The notes under the pieces are model-generated. The model searched no databases and was not told the DNA's origin. It saw only the letters and a list, made by a program, of their open reading frames with translations. DNA of 64,000 nucleotides, from contig BAAAJN010000015.1 in the NCBI GenBank assembly GCA_039527025.1, positions 1 to 64,000 on the forward strand, written 5' to 3'. Source of the DNA: Microlunatus lacustris. GTDB taxonomy: Bacteria; Actinomycetota; Actinomycetes; Propionibacteriales; Propionibacteriaceae. The position numbers and the translations under genes were made by a program. Numbering within the stretch: position 1 is the first letter of the stretch; each line of letters opens with the position of its first letter. This document shows, in pieces, positions 26,150 to 34,421 of the stretch.

Positions 26150-27505
26150 ATGACGTCGGTACCGCTGCGCTGGTGGCAGCGGCTGCGCGACCGGAACCTC
26201 CCCGACGCCGCTCCTGACGACGCGGAGGACCGGGCCCCCGACCAGCCCACCGCGGTGCGCTCGCCGACCGAGGGCCCGCCGACGGTCGCCGACGACGCTC
26301 CCGCAGCCGAGCAGCCGGGTCCGGCGCAGCCGACCGACCGGAGTGCCGTGATCGGCCGGGGGCTGCAGGCCACCGCGACCTGGTCGGTACGGCTGGTCGT
26401 CGTCGGGATCGCGCTCTACCTGCTGTTCTGGTTGCTGGGCAGGATCTGGGTCGGGGTCGGGCCGATCCTGCTGGCCCTGGTCCTGTCGACGGTGCTACAC
26501 CCTCCGGTGGCCTGGCTGCGTCGCCACGGCTGGCCGGCGGGGCTCGCCGCGGCCGCCGTCATGGTCAGCAGCTTCGCCTTCGTCGGCGCCGTCTTCACCT
26601 TCGTCGCCCGGCCCATCGGCGGCCAGTCGGCCGAGCTGGTCGACAGCGCAGCGCGCGGCCTGCAGAGCCTGCAGGGGTGGGTGACCGGCCCCCCGTTGAA
26701 CCTGCGGAGCGAGCAGCTGAACGACGTCGTCGACCTCGGCGTCGACCGGCTGCAGAGCAGCGCCAGCCAGATCGCCGCCGGCCTGTTCACCGGGGTCTCC
26801 GTGGTCGGCTCGGCGCTGATCACCGTGGTGCTGGTGCTGGTGCTGTCGTTCTTCTTCATCAAGGACGGCGACCGCTTCCTGCCCTGGGCCCGCCGCGAGC
26901 TCGGCGACGGGATCGGCGGGCACCTGACCGAGGTCTGCACCCGCTCGTGGCGCACTCTTGGCAGCTTCATCCAGGTCCAGGCCGTGGTGAGCCTGGTCGA
27001 CGCGGTGTTCATCGGGCTCGGGCTGTTCCTGCTCGGCGTCCCGCTGGCGCTCGCCCTGGCTCTGCTGACCTTCGTCGCCGGGTTCGTGCCCATCGTCGGC
27101 GCCCTGACGGCGGGTGCGCTCGCCGTGCTGGTCGCGCTGGTGTCGAACGGCCCGACCACCGCCCTGCTGGTGCTCGCGCTCATCCTCGTCGTCCAGCAGC
27201 TGGAGTCCAACGTCCTGCAGCCCGTGCTGCAGGGCCGGTCGCTGCAGCTGCACGCGGCCGTCGTGCTGCTGGCGGTCACCGTGGGTGGCACCGTCTTCGG
27301 CATCATCGGTGCGTTCCTGGCCGTGCCGGTCGCGGCCGTGGCCGCCGCGCTGCTGCGCTACCTCAGCGAGCAGGTGTCGCTGCGCAGCGGGCAGGTGCAC
27401 GCCGGCGACGTCCGCTCGGTCACCCCCGAGGGCTTCGACGCGGCGCGGCGGGGCGAGCAGGCGGCGCGACGACTCCTGGGCCGCCGCGGCTCCGGGCAGC
27501 CGTAG
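26150..27505 (+). CDS. AI-2E family transporter
   Basis: The 451-residue membrane protein has a variable, charged N-terminus of about 80 residues and then the AI-2E (PerM) core of about eight helices. Family marks are LSFFFIKDGDRFLPWARREL, FVPIVGALTAGALAVLVAL and QQLESNVLQPVLQGRSLQLH. Despite the name, most members are not proven to move autoinducer-2. An upstream in-frame start exists, but ATG 26150 gives the better start for the family. Confidence 0.88.
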   Translation: MTSVPLRWWQRLRDRNLPDAAPDDAEDRAPDQPTAVRSPTEGPPTVADDAPAAEQPGPAQPTDRSAVIGRGLQATATWSVRLVVVGIALYLLFWLLGRIWVGVGPILLALVLSTVLHPPVAWLRRHGWPAGLAAAAVMVSSFAFVGAVFTFVARPIGGQSAELVDSAARGLQSLQGWVTGPPLNLRSEQLNDVVDLGVDRLQSSASQIAAGLFTGVSVVGSALITVVLVLVLSFFFIKDGDRFLPWARRELGDGIGGHLTEVCTRSWRTLGSFIQVQAVVSLVDAVFIGLGLFLLGVPLALALALLTFVAGFVPIVGALTAGALAVLVALVSNGPTTALLVLALILVVQQLESNVLQPVLQGRSLQLHAAVVLLAVTVGGTVFGIIGAFLAVPVAAVAAALLRYLSEQVSLRSGQVHAGDVRSVTPEGFDAARRGEQAARRLLGRRGSGQP

Positions 27506-27559
27506 CACCGGGTCGTGGCTCGACCGGTCGGTCGGCTCAGGCGCCGGCGCCCTCGGTCG

Positions 27560-27735
27560 GTCGCGACGCTGCGTCGGTACGACGCGGTGATGATCGCCTC
27601 CGACGTCGCCAGGTCGACCGTGCTGAGGTCCTTCAGGTGGAGGTACGCGCTGCCGGTTTCCGCATCTGCGGTGTGACGGCGTCGAGGTGGGCCCGCACCG
27701 CTGCATCCACCTCGATCACCAGGTCGACCTAGTTC
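27560..27735 (-). pseudogene. Frameshifted remnant, DUF1801-like
   Basis: On the minus strand one frame reads DLVIEVDAAVRAHLDAV and, after a single frame change near 27665, the next reads AYLHLKDLSTVDLATSEAII. Together they look like the C-terminal part of a DUF1801-type protein. Its N-terminus is missing. The rest of 27506-27854 has only a terminator. Family assignment is tentative. Confidence 0.35.
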
Positions 27736-27783
27736 CCGCCAGGCAGGGGGAGGAAGCTGTCGCCGGTCCCGGGTCAGGACGCG

Positions 27784-27819
27784 GCAGAGGCCAGCCGACA
27801 GTCATCGGCTGGCCTCTGC
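27784..27819. terminator. 15-bp perfect hairpin terminator
   Basis: The arms 27784-27798 and 27805-27819 (GCAGAGGCCAGCCGA and complement) surround a 6-nt loop. It lies downstream of the leftward gene at 27855-28145 and probably ends its transcript. Confidence 0.75.
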
Positions 27820-27854
27820 TCCAGCGGGGTCATCGACCCCGTCGGGGAGCGGGA

Positions 27855-28145
27855 TCAGGCGTCGTAGACCTCGCGGCTGCCGGACTTGGCCAGGCCGCGG
27901 GCGATCATGTAGGCGATGGTGAGGTAGACGACGTAGCGCATGGCGGTGGTGGCGCCGAAGGGGTCGCCGCCGTTCCCGTCGCCGGTGCCGTCGTAGAGGT
28001 TGGCGGTGACGACGACGGCCACGACCATGGCGACGAAGGCGAAGAACTCGGTGGTCTTGGTCGAGTTCTTGGTCTCGGTGGACAGCCGGCGAGGCTGGTC
28101 GACGACGTCGACGTCGCTGCTGCGGGTATCGGTGGAGGTGCTCAT
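27855..28145 (-). CDS. Small two-helix membrane protein
   Basis: The 96-residue protein has a polar N-terminus, a helix (FFAFVAMVVAVVVTANLYDG) and a second helix (YVVYLTIAYMIARGLAKSG). Homologous hypothetical proteins are common in actinomycetes, but no function is known to me. It is divergent from the TetR gene, and the operators between them may control both. Confidence 0.7.
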   Translation of the reverse strand: MSTSTDTRSSDVDVVDQPRRLSTETKNSTKTTEFFAFVAMVVAVVVTANLYDGTGDGNGGDPFGATTAMRYVVYLTIAYMIARGLAKSGSREVYDA

Positions 28146-28217
28146 GGTGATCTCTCTGCTGGTCGCGGACTCGAGTCTCGCGGTCGGCGGTGCCGGTGCC
28201 CGGCATCTTCGCCTGAT

Positions 28218-28256
28218 CTACAGAGCGGCTCTACGCTGTAGGTCTATGTCATAGAC
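28218..28256. promoter_or_regulatory. Two adjacent inverted repeats, probable TetR operators
   Basis: CTACAG (28218-28223) pairs with CTGTAG (28236-28241) across 12 bases. Immediately after, GTCTATG-T-CATAGAC forms a near-continuous palindrome at 28242-28256. They lie between the divergent membrane-protein and TetR genes. The TGTAG half-sites recur before the desaturase at 29.07 kb. Confidence 0.55.
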
Positions 28257-28327
28257 GATACATGTAGGTTGGAGGTTGATCCAACCGGGGCCGTTGGGTC
28301 TGTCGATCTCCCTCAGAAGTTGGCTTG

Positions 28328-29032
28328 ATGTCTGTTCCTCCTGATTCCTCTGTGCCCGGCAAGGCCGGCGCCCGTGTGCCGTTGACCCGGGAGCGGGTGC
28401 TGGCTGCCGCCCTCCAGCTGGTGGACGACGAAGGACTGGACGCGCTCACCCGTCGCCGGCTGGGCCAGGAGCTGGGGCGGGACGCCATGGCTCTCTACCG
28501 GCACGCACCCGACCGCGCGGCGCTGCTCGACGGCATCGTCGAGCTGGTGCTGGACGAGCTGGACATCCCCGACGGCGGCCAGGACTGGCAGACCCAGCTG
28601 TCCCGGACAGCGCACGACTTCCGGCGGATCGGTCTGGCGCACCCGCACGTGGTGAGCCTGATCGTCACCCGGCCGCTGTCCACACCGCTGGGGCTCCGAC
28701 CGCTCGGCACCCTGCGACCGCTGGAGCGGCTGCTGCGGGTGCTCACCGACGCCGGCTTCCCGCCACCGCTGGCGCTGCGGGTGTACCGGCTCTACATCGG
28801 CTTCCTCTACGGCCACATGCTCACCGAGCTGCAGGAGATGGTGGCCGACCCGGAGGAGACCAGCGACCTGCTCCGCCTCGGCCTGCACCGGCTGCCGCCC
28901 CGTGAGTTCCCGCTGCTCCGCGGGCTGGCCAGCGACCTGGCGGCCTACGACGGCGAGGCCGAACTCGACCAGGGCCTGGCCGTGCTGTTCACCGGTCTGC
29001 GCACCGAGCTGGCCGTCGCCCTCGAGGTCTGA
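28328..29032 (+). CDS. TetR/AcrR-family transcriptional regulator
   Basis: The 234-residue protein has an N-terminal TetR helix-turn-helix (TRERVLAAALQLVDDEGLDA, LGQELGRDAMALYRHAPDRA) and a TetR_C-type ligand domain. It lies 138 nt upstream of a desaturase on the same strand, and both control regions share TGTAGA/TCTACA half-sites. It is therefore probably an autoregulated repressor of the desaturase. The ligand is not known; an acyl-CoA would make sense. Confidence 0.88.
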   Translation: MSVPPDSSVPGKAGARVPLTRERVLAAALQLVDDEGLDALTRRRLGQELGRDAMALYRHAPDRAALLDGIVELVLDELDIPDGGQDWQTQLSRTAHDFRRIGLAHPHVVSLIVTRPLSTPLGLRPLGTLRPLERLLRVLTDAGFPPPLALRVYRLYIGFLYGHMLTELQEMVADPEETSDLLRLGLHRLPPREFPLLRGLASDLAAYDGEAELDQGLAVLFTGLRTELAVALEV

Positions 29033-29061
29033 CGGGTGTGGTGCGAGCGCGCTTGCCCTAC

Positions 29062-29090
29062 GTTGTAGAGTGACATCGTAGATCTACAAC
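29062..29090. promoter_or_regulatory. Inverted repeat operator upstream of the desaturase
   Basis: GTTGTAGA (29062-29069) and TCTACAAC (29083-29090) are perfect 8-bp arms across 13 bases, with an internal GTAGATCTAC palindrome at 29078-29087. This is the probable binding site of the TetR protein encoded just before it. Confidence 0.6.
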
Positions 29091-29170
29091 AGTTGAAGTC
29101 AGTCGAGCCCCAGCTCCCGCGTCGTCACTGTTCGAAGGCCTCAGTCCGACCTTCCCGTGCACGTGCCTAG

Positions 29171-30292
29171 ATGGGCCCCTCGTTGACTCTCCTCTCCACC
29201 CTCCCCGCGCCCGCTGACGGGTCGGCCCCCCGCCTGCGTCAGCGGCCCGCCGACCGGGCGACCAGCGACTTCACCGCCCTGGCCAAGGCCGTCCAGGACG
29301 CCGGCCTGATGCGCCGCCGGTACGGCTACTACTGGACCAAGCTGATCGGGGCTGCCGTCCTGCTGGCGGCCTGGACCGTCGGGTTCGTCGCCCTCGGGGA
29401 CACCTGGTGGCAGCTGGGCAGCGCCGTCGTGCTGTCGGTGCTGCTGACCCAGACCGCGTTCCTGGGCCACGACGCCGCGCACCGCCAGATCTTCAAGTCC
29501 GGCCGGTGGAACGACTGGGCGAGCCTGGTCGTCGCGAACCTGTTCGTCGGTCTGAGCTACGGCTGGTGGCAGAGCAAGCACACCCGCCACCACGCGGCTC
29601 CCAACCAGGAAGGCGCGGACCCCGACATCGAGCTCGCGGTGATCGCCTTCACCCCGGCCCGGGCGCAGCGGCCGCGGCCCCGCGTGCTGCGCTGGCTGGT
29701 GGCCCGCCAGGGCTGGTACTTCTTCCCCACGCTGCTCCTCGAGGGCATCTCCCTGCACGCCGACGGCCTGATCCGGGTCCTGGGCCGCGGCAAGCTCAAG
29801 CGCCGCTGGGTGGAGCTGACGATGCTCGTGCTGCGCCTCGGTGGCCTGCTCACACTGGTCTTCGTCGTCCTGCCGCCCGGCAAGGGCGCGGCCTTCATGG
29901 CCGTCCAGCTCGCGGTGTTCGGTCTCTACATGGGGGGCTCGTTCGCCCCGAACCACATCGGGATGCCGCTGGTGCCGGCCCGCCTCAAGCTGGACTTCCT
30001 GCGCCGCCAGGTGCTGATGAGCCGCAACGTCTCCGGCGGACGGCCGATGTCGGTGCTGATGGGTGGTCTGAACTACCAGGTCGAGCACCACCTGTTCCCG
30101 TCGATGGCCCGGCCGCACCTGCGGCTCGTGCAGCCGATGGTGGAGGCGCACTGCGCCGCGATGGGCGTCCCCTACACCCAGACCACGCTCTGGCAGTCCT
30201 ACGGGATCGTGGTCCGCTACCTGAACATCGTCGGGCTCAAGGGCCGCGACCCGTTCCTCTGCCCCCTGGTCGCCGGACGCCGCGCGCTCTGA
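29171..30292 (+). CDS. Membrane fatty-acid desaturase
   Basis: The 373-residue di-iron membrane enzyme has the three His boxes: FLGHDAAH, KHTRHHAAP and QVEHHLF. The last, with Gln in first place, is the form found in front-end and DesA-type acyl-lipid/acyl-CoA desaturases. Four hydrophobic helices flank the boxes. It introduces a double bond into a fatty acyl chain for membrane fluidity. Position and substrate form are not readable. An inverted repeat sits 80 nt upstream of ATG 29171. Confidence 0.92.
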   Translation: MGPSLTLLSTLPAPADGSAPRLRQRPADRATSDFTALAKAVQDAGLMRRRYGYYWTKLIGAAVLLAAWTVGFVALGDTWWQLGSAVVLSVLLTQTAFLGHDAAHRQIFKSGRWNDWASLVVANLFVGLSYGWWQSKHTRHHAAPNQEGADPDIELAVIAFTPARAQRPRPRVLRWLVARQGWYFFPTLLLEGISLHADGLIRVLGRGKLKRRWVELTMLVLRLGGLLTLVFVVLPPGKGAAFMAVQLAVFGLYMGGSFAPNHIGMPLVPARLKLDFLRRQVLMSRNVSGGRPMSVLMGGLNYQVEHHLFPSMARPHLRLVQPMVEAHCAAMGVPYTQTTLWQSYGIVVRYLNIVGLKGRDPFLCPLVAGRRAL

Positions 30293-30406
30293 CCGTCCCC
30301 GCTCCGGCCGCGGAGAATCGCGGACGGGGTGCTCGGACCGGACGAGAGTTGGCTACGGTGCACCCCTGCACCCCTGCAGGTTGAGTCCGCGAGGTAGGTA
30401 CCCGCT

Positions 30407-31243
30407 CTGTCCGTCCTCGATCCCGCCCTGCCGGCGGCGCCGCCCACCCGGGGCCGGCCGCCGGCTGCCGAGCGCCAGCAGCTGACCGACCGCACCCGGA
30501 CGCTGCTGGCCGATCTGGCCGAGGCGGACCTGGCGCGCCGGCACGACCTGGTCGAGGAGGTGGTGACCTCCCACCTCTGGCTGGCCGAGGCGCTCGCCCG
30601 GCGGATCAGCGGCCACCCCGGCGATCGCGAGGACCTCGCGCAGGTCGCCTGCCTCGCGCTGGTCGAGGCCTGCCTGCGGTTCGACCCCGAGCAGGAGGTC
30701 CCGTTCAGCGCCTTCGCGGCCATCACCATCAACGGGATGCTGCGGCACTACCTGCGCGACCACACCTGGACGGTGCGGCCACCGCGCCCGGTCCAGGAGC
30801 TGGCCCTGGCCCTGCGTGAGCAGGAGCCCCGGCTGGTGCAGGAGCTGGCGGGCCAGCCCACGGCCGAGCAGCTGGCCGCCGCCCTGGACGACGGCACCAC
30901 CGTTGACGAGGTCCGGAGAGCGCAGCTGGCGAACCGCAGCGTCCGGGGCGTGCCCTTCGACGACCCCGACTCCACCCTGGTGGCGGTCGACGCCGCTGCC
31001 GAGCACTCGTTCGCGGCCTGCGAGCTGCGGATCCTGATCAACCAGCTGCTGGTGCACCTCGACCCCGACGACCGGGAGCTGCTCCGGCTGCGGTTCGTCG
31101 ACGAGCAGAGCCAGAGCGCCATCGCCGCCCAGCTCCAGGTGAACCAGATGGCGGTCTCCCGGCGCCTCAAGCGCCTGATGGACCGGCTCCGCGACCAGCT
31201 CGACGACCCGACCGACGTCGAGGGCGACGGCCTGCTCGGCTGA
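30407..31243 (+). CDS. Sigma-70 family sigma factor (SigB/SigF-like), likely non-standard CTG start
   Basis: The protein has sigma region 2 (SGHPGDREDLAQVACLALVE, LRFDPEQEVPFSAFAAITIN and RHYLRDHTWTVRPPRPVQEL), region 3 and region 4 (LDPDDRELLRLRFVDEQSQS, AIAAQLQVNQMAVSRRLKRL), like the stress-type SigB/SigF group. The first ATG/GTG/TTG is GTG 30560, which would cut off the first helix of region 2. The same frame is open back to a TAG at 30395 without any ATG, GTG or TTG. A CTG at 30407 after a GAGGTAGGT site gives 278 residues. No anti-sigma gene is adjacent. Confidence 0.78.
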   Translation: MSVLDPALPAAPPTRGRPPAAERQQLTDRTRTLLADLAEADLARRHDLVEEVVTSHLWLAEALARRISGHPGDREDLAQVACLALVEACLRFDPEQEVPFSAFAAITINGMLRHYLRDHTWTVRPPRPVQELALALREQEPRLVQELAGQPTAEQLAAALDDGTTVDEVRRAQLANRSVRGVPFDDPDSTLVAVDAAAEHSFAACELRILINQLLVHLDPDDRELLRLRFVDEQSQSAIAAQLQVNQMAVSRRLKRLMDRLRDQLDDPTDVEGDGLLG

Positions 31244-31485
31244 GGGGGTGGCGACGGGCGTCTGGGCTCCGCTGGTGGCCTCGCCGGAGGAGGCGCTGAG
31301 GTGATCCTGAGGTGGTGTGGCGGGCCTGCGGGTCCTGAGGAAGTGCTGGGCGAAGGTGCCCGTCGGAGCTGAGGGACCGTCGAGGTCGGCGGCGCAGAGT
31401 TGGCCTCACCAGCCCGGCAAGGAGCTGGGGAGCGGCCGGGGGGCAGCTCGAACGCCCTCCACCACCTCAGCGCCAGGAGATCGTC

Positions 31486-32109
31486 ATGACCGCCACCTCG
31501 ACCACCGCCACCCGCCGCCCGTCGCGTCGTGCCGCCAAGATCGCCGCCGTCCTCGCCGTGCCCGCCGCCATCGCGGTCTCCGGCCTGGTCGTCTCCCAGG
31601 CGTCCTACTCCGCCTACTCCGCGACCACCGAGAGCCCCACCAGCAACTGGGCCACCGGCACCGTGGCGCTGAGCGACGACGACCGCGGCATCGCCGAGAT
31701 GACCGCGAGCAACGTCAAGCCCGGCTTCACCGGCTCCCACTGCATCACCGTCACCTCGACCGGCAGCCTCGCCTCCGCGGTCAAGCTGTACGCCACCGGC
31801 TCGGCCAGCACCAAGGGTCTGGCCGAGCACATCGACGTCACGCTCGTGCAGGGCACCGGCGGGTCCTTCGGCAACTGCTCCGGGTTCACCCGGCTGCCGA
31901 CCGGCGGCACCCTGTTCGTGGGCACCATGGACGGCTTCAGCCAGAGCCACACCGGGTTCGCCAACGGTCTCGGCGGCTGGACCCCGACCGGCCAGGGCGA
32001 CGAGAGCCGCACCTACATGGTCACCTTCCGGGTCGACCCCGAGGCCCCGAACACCACCCAGGGCGGCACGGCGTCGGTCGGCCTCACCTGGGAGGCGCAG
32101 AACAGCTGA
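31486..32109 (+). CDS. TasA/camelysin-like secreted protein with SipW-type signal
   Basis: The 207-residue protein has a basic N-terminus, a hydrophobic helix and the signal-end motif SQASYSAYSATTESPTSNWA, which is the form processed by SipW-type (ER-like) signal peptidases. The mature beta-rich domain has two conserved Cys (GSHCITV, FGNCSGF) and ends in WEAQNS. It is a close paralogue of the protein encoded at 33662-34258, which has the same Cys pair and the same last six residues. In Bacillus such proteins form biofilm fibres. The gene is convergent with the signal-peptidase fusion. Confidence 0.8.
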   Translation: MTATSTTATRRPSRRAAKIAAVLAVPAAIAVSGLVVSQASYSAYSATTESPTSNWATGTVALSDDDRGIAEMTASNVKPGFTGSHCITVTSTGSLASAVKLYATGSASTKGLAEHIDVTLVQGTGGSFGNCSGFTRLPTGGTLFVGTMDGFSQSHTGFANGLGGWTPTGQGDESRTYMVTFRVDPEAPNTTQGGTASVGLTWEAQNS

Positions 32110-32152
32110 TCCGGTCCCGCGGCCCCGTCGGGGGAGTCCGCAGCACCAGCCG

Positions 32153-32181
32153 CAGGGCCGTCGACTCCGTCGACGGCCCTG
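32153..32181. terminator. Bidirectional 13-bp hairpin terminator
   Basis: The arms 32153-32165 and 32169-32181 (CAGGGCCGTCGAC and complement) have a 3-nt loop. It lies exactly between two convergent stops (32109 and 32190), so it probably serves both transcripts. Confidence 0.8.
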
Positions 32182-32189
32182 TGCGCTCT

Positions 32190-33662
32190 TCAGCCGCGGG
32201 CGCCGTACTGGGCGGCGATCTGCGCGGGGGTCAGGGCGGTGAGGTAGAGGGCGACCTCGTCGAGACTGCCGGCGAAGAACCGGCTCGTCGGGACGCTGGG
32301 CCAGTTGTCGAGGTTGTCGTAGCCCACCCGCAGGTAGCTGCCGCTCGTCGGTTCCGCGCCGGTGACGCTGGCGTCGACGGCGACGGGCGCGCCGTCGAGG
32401 TAGAGCCGCATCCCGGAGGAGGACACGGTGGCCACGGCCTGGTGCCAGCGCCCGTCGTTGTAGCTGGCCGGGGAGCTGACGGTCCGGGCACCGTTGAGGT
32501 ACACCCCGACGACGACCCGGCCGCTGGTGGTCAGGTAGAGGTGCCGGTCGAAGACCACGGACGGGCCGGTCCGGACGTTCCCGAACCCCACCAGCTTCCC
32601 GCCCCGCCCGGTCGTCGTCTTGAACCAGACGGCCAGGGTGAAGGTCTGCGGGGTGGTGCCGACGATCTGGGCCGAGCTGAGGTAGCCGCTGCTGCCGTCG
32701 AACTCCATGCTGCGCCCGCTGTCGCTGGTGCAGCCCCGCTCGGCGCTGAGGGTCTTCCCGGTCGCCCCGTAGATCCCGTGGCGAGCGTTGCCGGAGCTGT
32801 CGAGGGCGGTGGTGGTGGAGGAGGACGTCTCGTCCATCCGGAACCACAGCGACGGCGACGCGGCGGTGACCGCCCCCGAGCAGCGGAAGTAGCTGGCGGC
32901 CGCCGCGCCCACCCCGCTCTTCGTGGTGCTGGAGAAGGCGGCACCGGCGGGCAGCGCGCAGACGGCGGCCAGCAGGGCGACACCGGCCGCCGCCCCGAGC
33001 GCCACCACGCCGCCGGTCCGCGACGTGCCGGGGGTGGCCACGGCCGTCGCCCCGGCGCAGTCGGCACCGGGGCGGGACGCCCCGCCGTCGGCAGGCTCGT
33101 CCCCCTGGTTCCCGTCGCCGTCGCCGTCGCCCCCGTCGGTCGGGGCAGGGTCGGGGAAGCCGAAGCGGCGGCTCTGCCCCGCCACCAGGGTGAGGCCCAC
33201 CAGCACGACCATGCTGAGACCGAGGGGCACCCAGGCCCGCTCCCGCAGCCACACCACCGGCAGGGCGACCCAGGGAACCCGCAGGGTGCCGACCCCGAGG
33301 ACGGCGTCCACCGTGATCGGGGAGGAGTCCTCGGCGGGGTTGGCGTCGCCCCGGGTGACCAGCAGCCCGTCCTCGCCGACCCGCACGAACCGGTGCATCC
33401 GGAGCCGGTCCGGGCGGTCCGGGTCCTGGAACAGCAGCACGCTGTCCAGCGTCGGAGCGGCGCCGTCCAGGGGCCGGGAGACCGCGACGTCGCCGACGTG
33501 CAGCCGGGGCAGCATGGAGCCGCTGCTGACCGTCGTCGGCAGCCAGCCGATCGCCACCGGGACGGCCCCCCACAGGGCCAGGCAGATCGTCGCGGCCAGC
33601 ACGCCCTTCGCGAGGGTGCACGCCACCAGCCACCCCCAGGTCCACGGCCGCAGGTCGCCCAT
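32190..33662 (-). CDS. SipW-like signal peptidase I fused to a LamG-type domain
   Basis: The 490-residue protein starts with a membrane helix (11-40) and a signal-peptidase I domain: catalytic Ser49 in SSGSMLPRLHVGDVAV, a His at residue 90 (RMHRFVRVG) in place of the Lys of ordinary bacterial enzymes, and TRGDANP at 103-109. That is the ER/SipW type. After a second helix (130-160) and an acidic linker comes a third hydrophobic stretch (219-241) ending in PAGAAFSSTTKSGVG, which looks like the signal-end motif of its own TasA-like substrates. Residues 262-490 form a concanavalin/LamG domain (WFRMDETSSSTTT, GRWHQAVATVSSSGM, YLDGAPVAV). ATG 33660-33662 overlaps the upstream stop (TGATG). Confidence 0.85.
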   Translation of the reverse strand: MGDLRPWTWGWLVACTLAKGVLAATICLALWGAVPVAIGWLPTTVSSGSMLPRLHVGDVAVSRPLDGAAPTLDSVLLFQDPDRPDRLRMHRFVRVGEDGLLVTRGDANPAEDSSPITVDAVLGVGTLRVPWVALPVVWLRERAWVPLGLSMVVLVGLTLVAGQSRRFGFPDPAPTDGGDGDGDGNQGDEPADGGASRPGADCAGATAVATPGTSRTGGVVALGAAAGVALLAAVCALPAGAAFSSTTKSGVGAAAASYFRCSGAVTAASPSLWFRMDETSSSTTTALDSSGNARHGIYGATGKTLSAERGCTSDSGRSMEFDGSSGYLSSAQIVGTTPQTFTLAVWFKTTTGRGGKLVGFGNVRTGPSVVFDRHLYLTTSGRVVVGVYLNGARTVSSPASYNDGRWHQAVATVSSSGMRLYLDGAPVAVDASVTGAEPTSGSYLRVGYDNLDNWPSVPTSRFFAGSLDEVALYLTALTPAQIAAQYGARG

Positions 33663-34258
33663 CAGCTGTTCTGCGCCTCCCAGACGAGGTCGAAGGTCAC
33701 GGACCCGCCCTGCGCCGAGTCGGGGGTGGTCCCGCTGACCGCGTAGCCGACCTGGAAGGTCCGGGTCTCGGTCGCCTTCCCGGTGGGCGCCCAGCTGCCG
33801 AGCCCGCTGGCGTACGCCGTCGCGGAGCTGGTGAGCGTGGCCAGCGTCCCGGAGTAGACGCCGGACCCGCTCGGCGCCGGGATGAACCCGGTGCAGGAGC
33901 TGAAGGTGCCGCCGGTGCCCTGGGTGACCGTCAGCGTCACGAAGCTGCTCAGCCCGCGGGTGACCGTGGCGTCGGTCGTGTACAGCTTCACGACCGAGGC
34001 CAGGCTGCCGGTGGAGGTGACCGCGATGCAGCGCGACCCCGAGGACCCGGGCTTCAGGTTGGTCAGGGACAGCAGCGCGGCGCCGGCGTCGTCGTCGGCC
34101 AGGGTGACGGTCCCCACCGCCAGGTTGTTCCCGGGGTTCGACGTCTTGGAGCTGAAGGCGGAGTACGACGCCTGACCCACCAGGCCGAACGTGACCAGGG
34201 CCGCGGCCGGCCAGAGCAGCCAGCGGATCGACCGGCCAGCACGGGAGGTGGGGGGCAA
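33662..34258 (-). CDS. TasA/camelysin-like secreted protein, second copy
   Basis: The 198-residue paralogue of the 31486-32109 protein has the same layout: hydrophobic helix, GQASYSAFSSKTSNPGNNLA at the signal end, two Cys (GSRCIAV and FSSCTGF) and the ending WEAQNS. A CAGGAG site precedes the TTG start. Its stop overlaps the start of the signal-peptidase fusion, so substrate and processing enzyme are made from one transcript. Confidence 0.8.
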   Translation of the reverse strand: MPPTSRAGRSIRWLLWPAAALVTFGLVGQASYSAFSSKTSNPGNNLAVGTVTLADDDAGAALLSLTNLKPGSSGSRCIAVTSTGSLASVVKLYTTDATVTRGLSSFVTLTVTQGTGGTFSSCTGFIPAPSGSGVYSGTLATLTSSATAYASGLGSWAPTGKATETRTFQVGYAVSGTTPDSAQGGSVTFDLVWEAQNS

Positions 34259-34421
34259 GGGAGAGCTCCTGCAAGCGGTGTCGGATCAGTGCACGGGACC
34301 GCCCCCACGGATGGTCCTCAGGATAGACGACCGACCGCGGCCCGCACCGCGCGCCGGCGAGGGGGGGTCGGCCGCTCGCGACCCTGGTGCGCGAGGTGGT
34401 GGCTGGGCCATCCTGGGCGGC

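Noticed and set aside
30748..33645. 965-codon minus-strand frame and 809-codon plus-strand frame at 31317-33746
   Set aside because: Both cross several well-supported genes in other frames and show no domains; GC-driven shadows.
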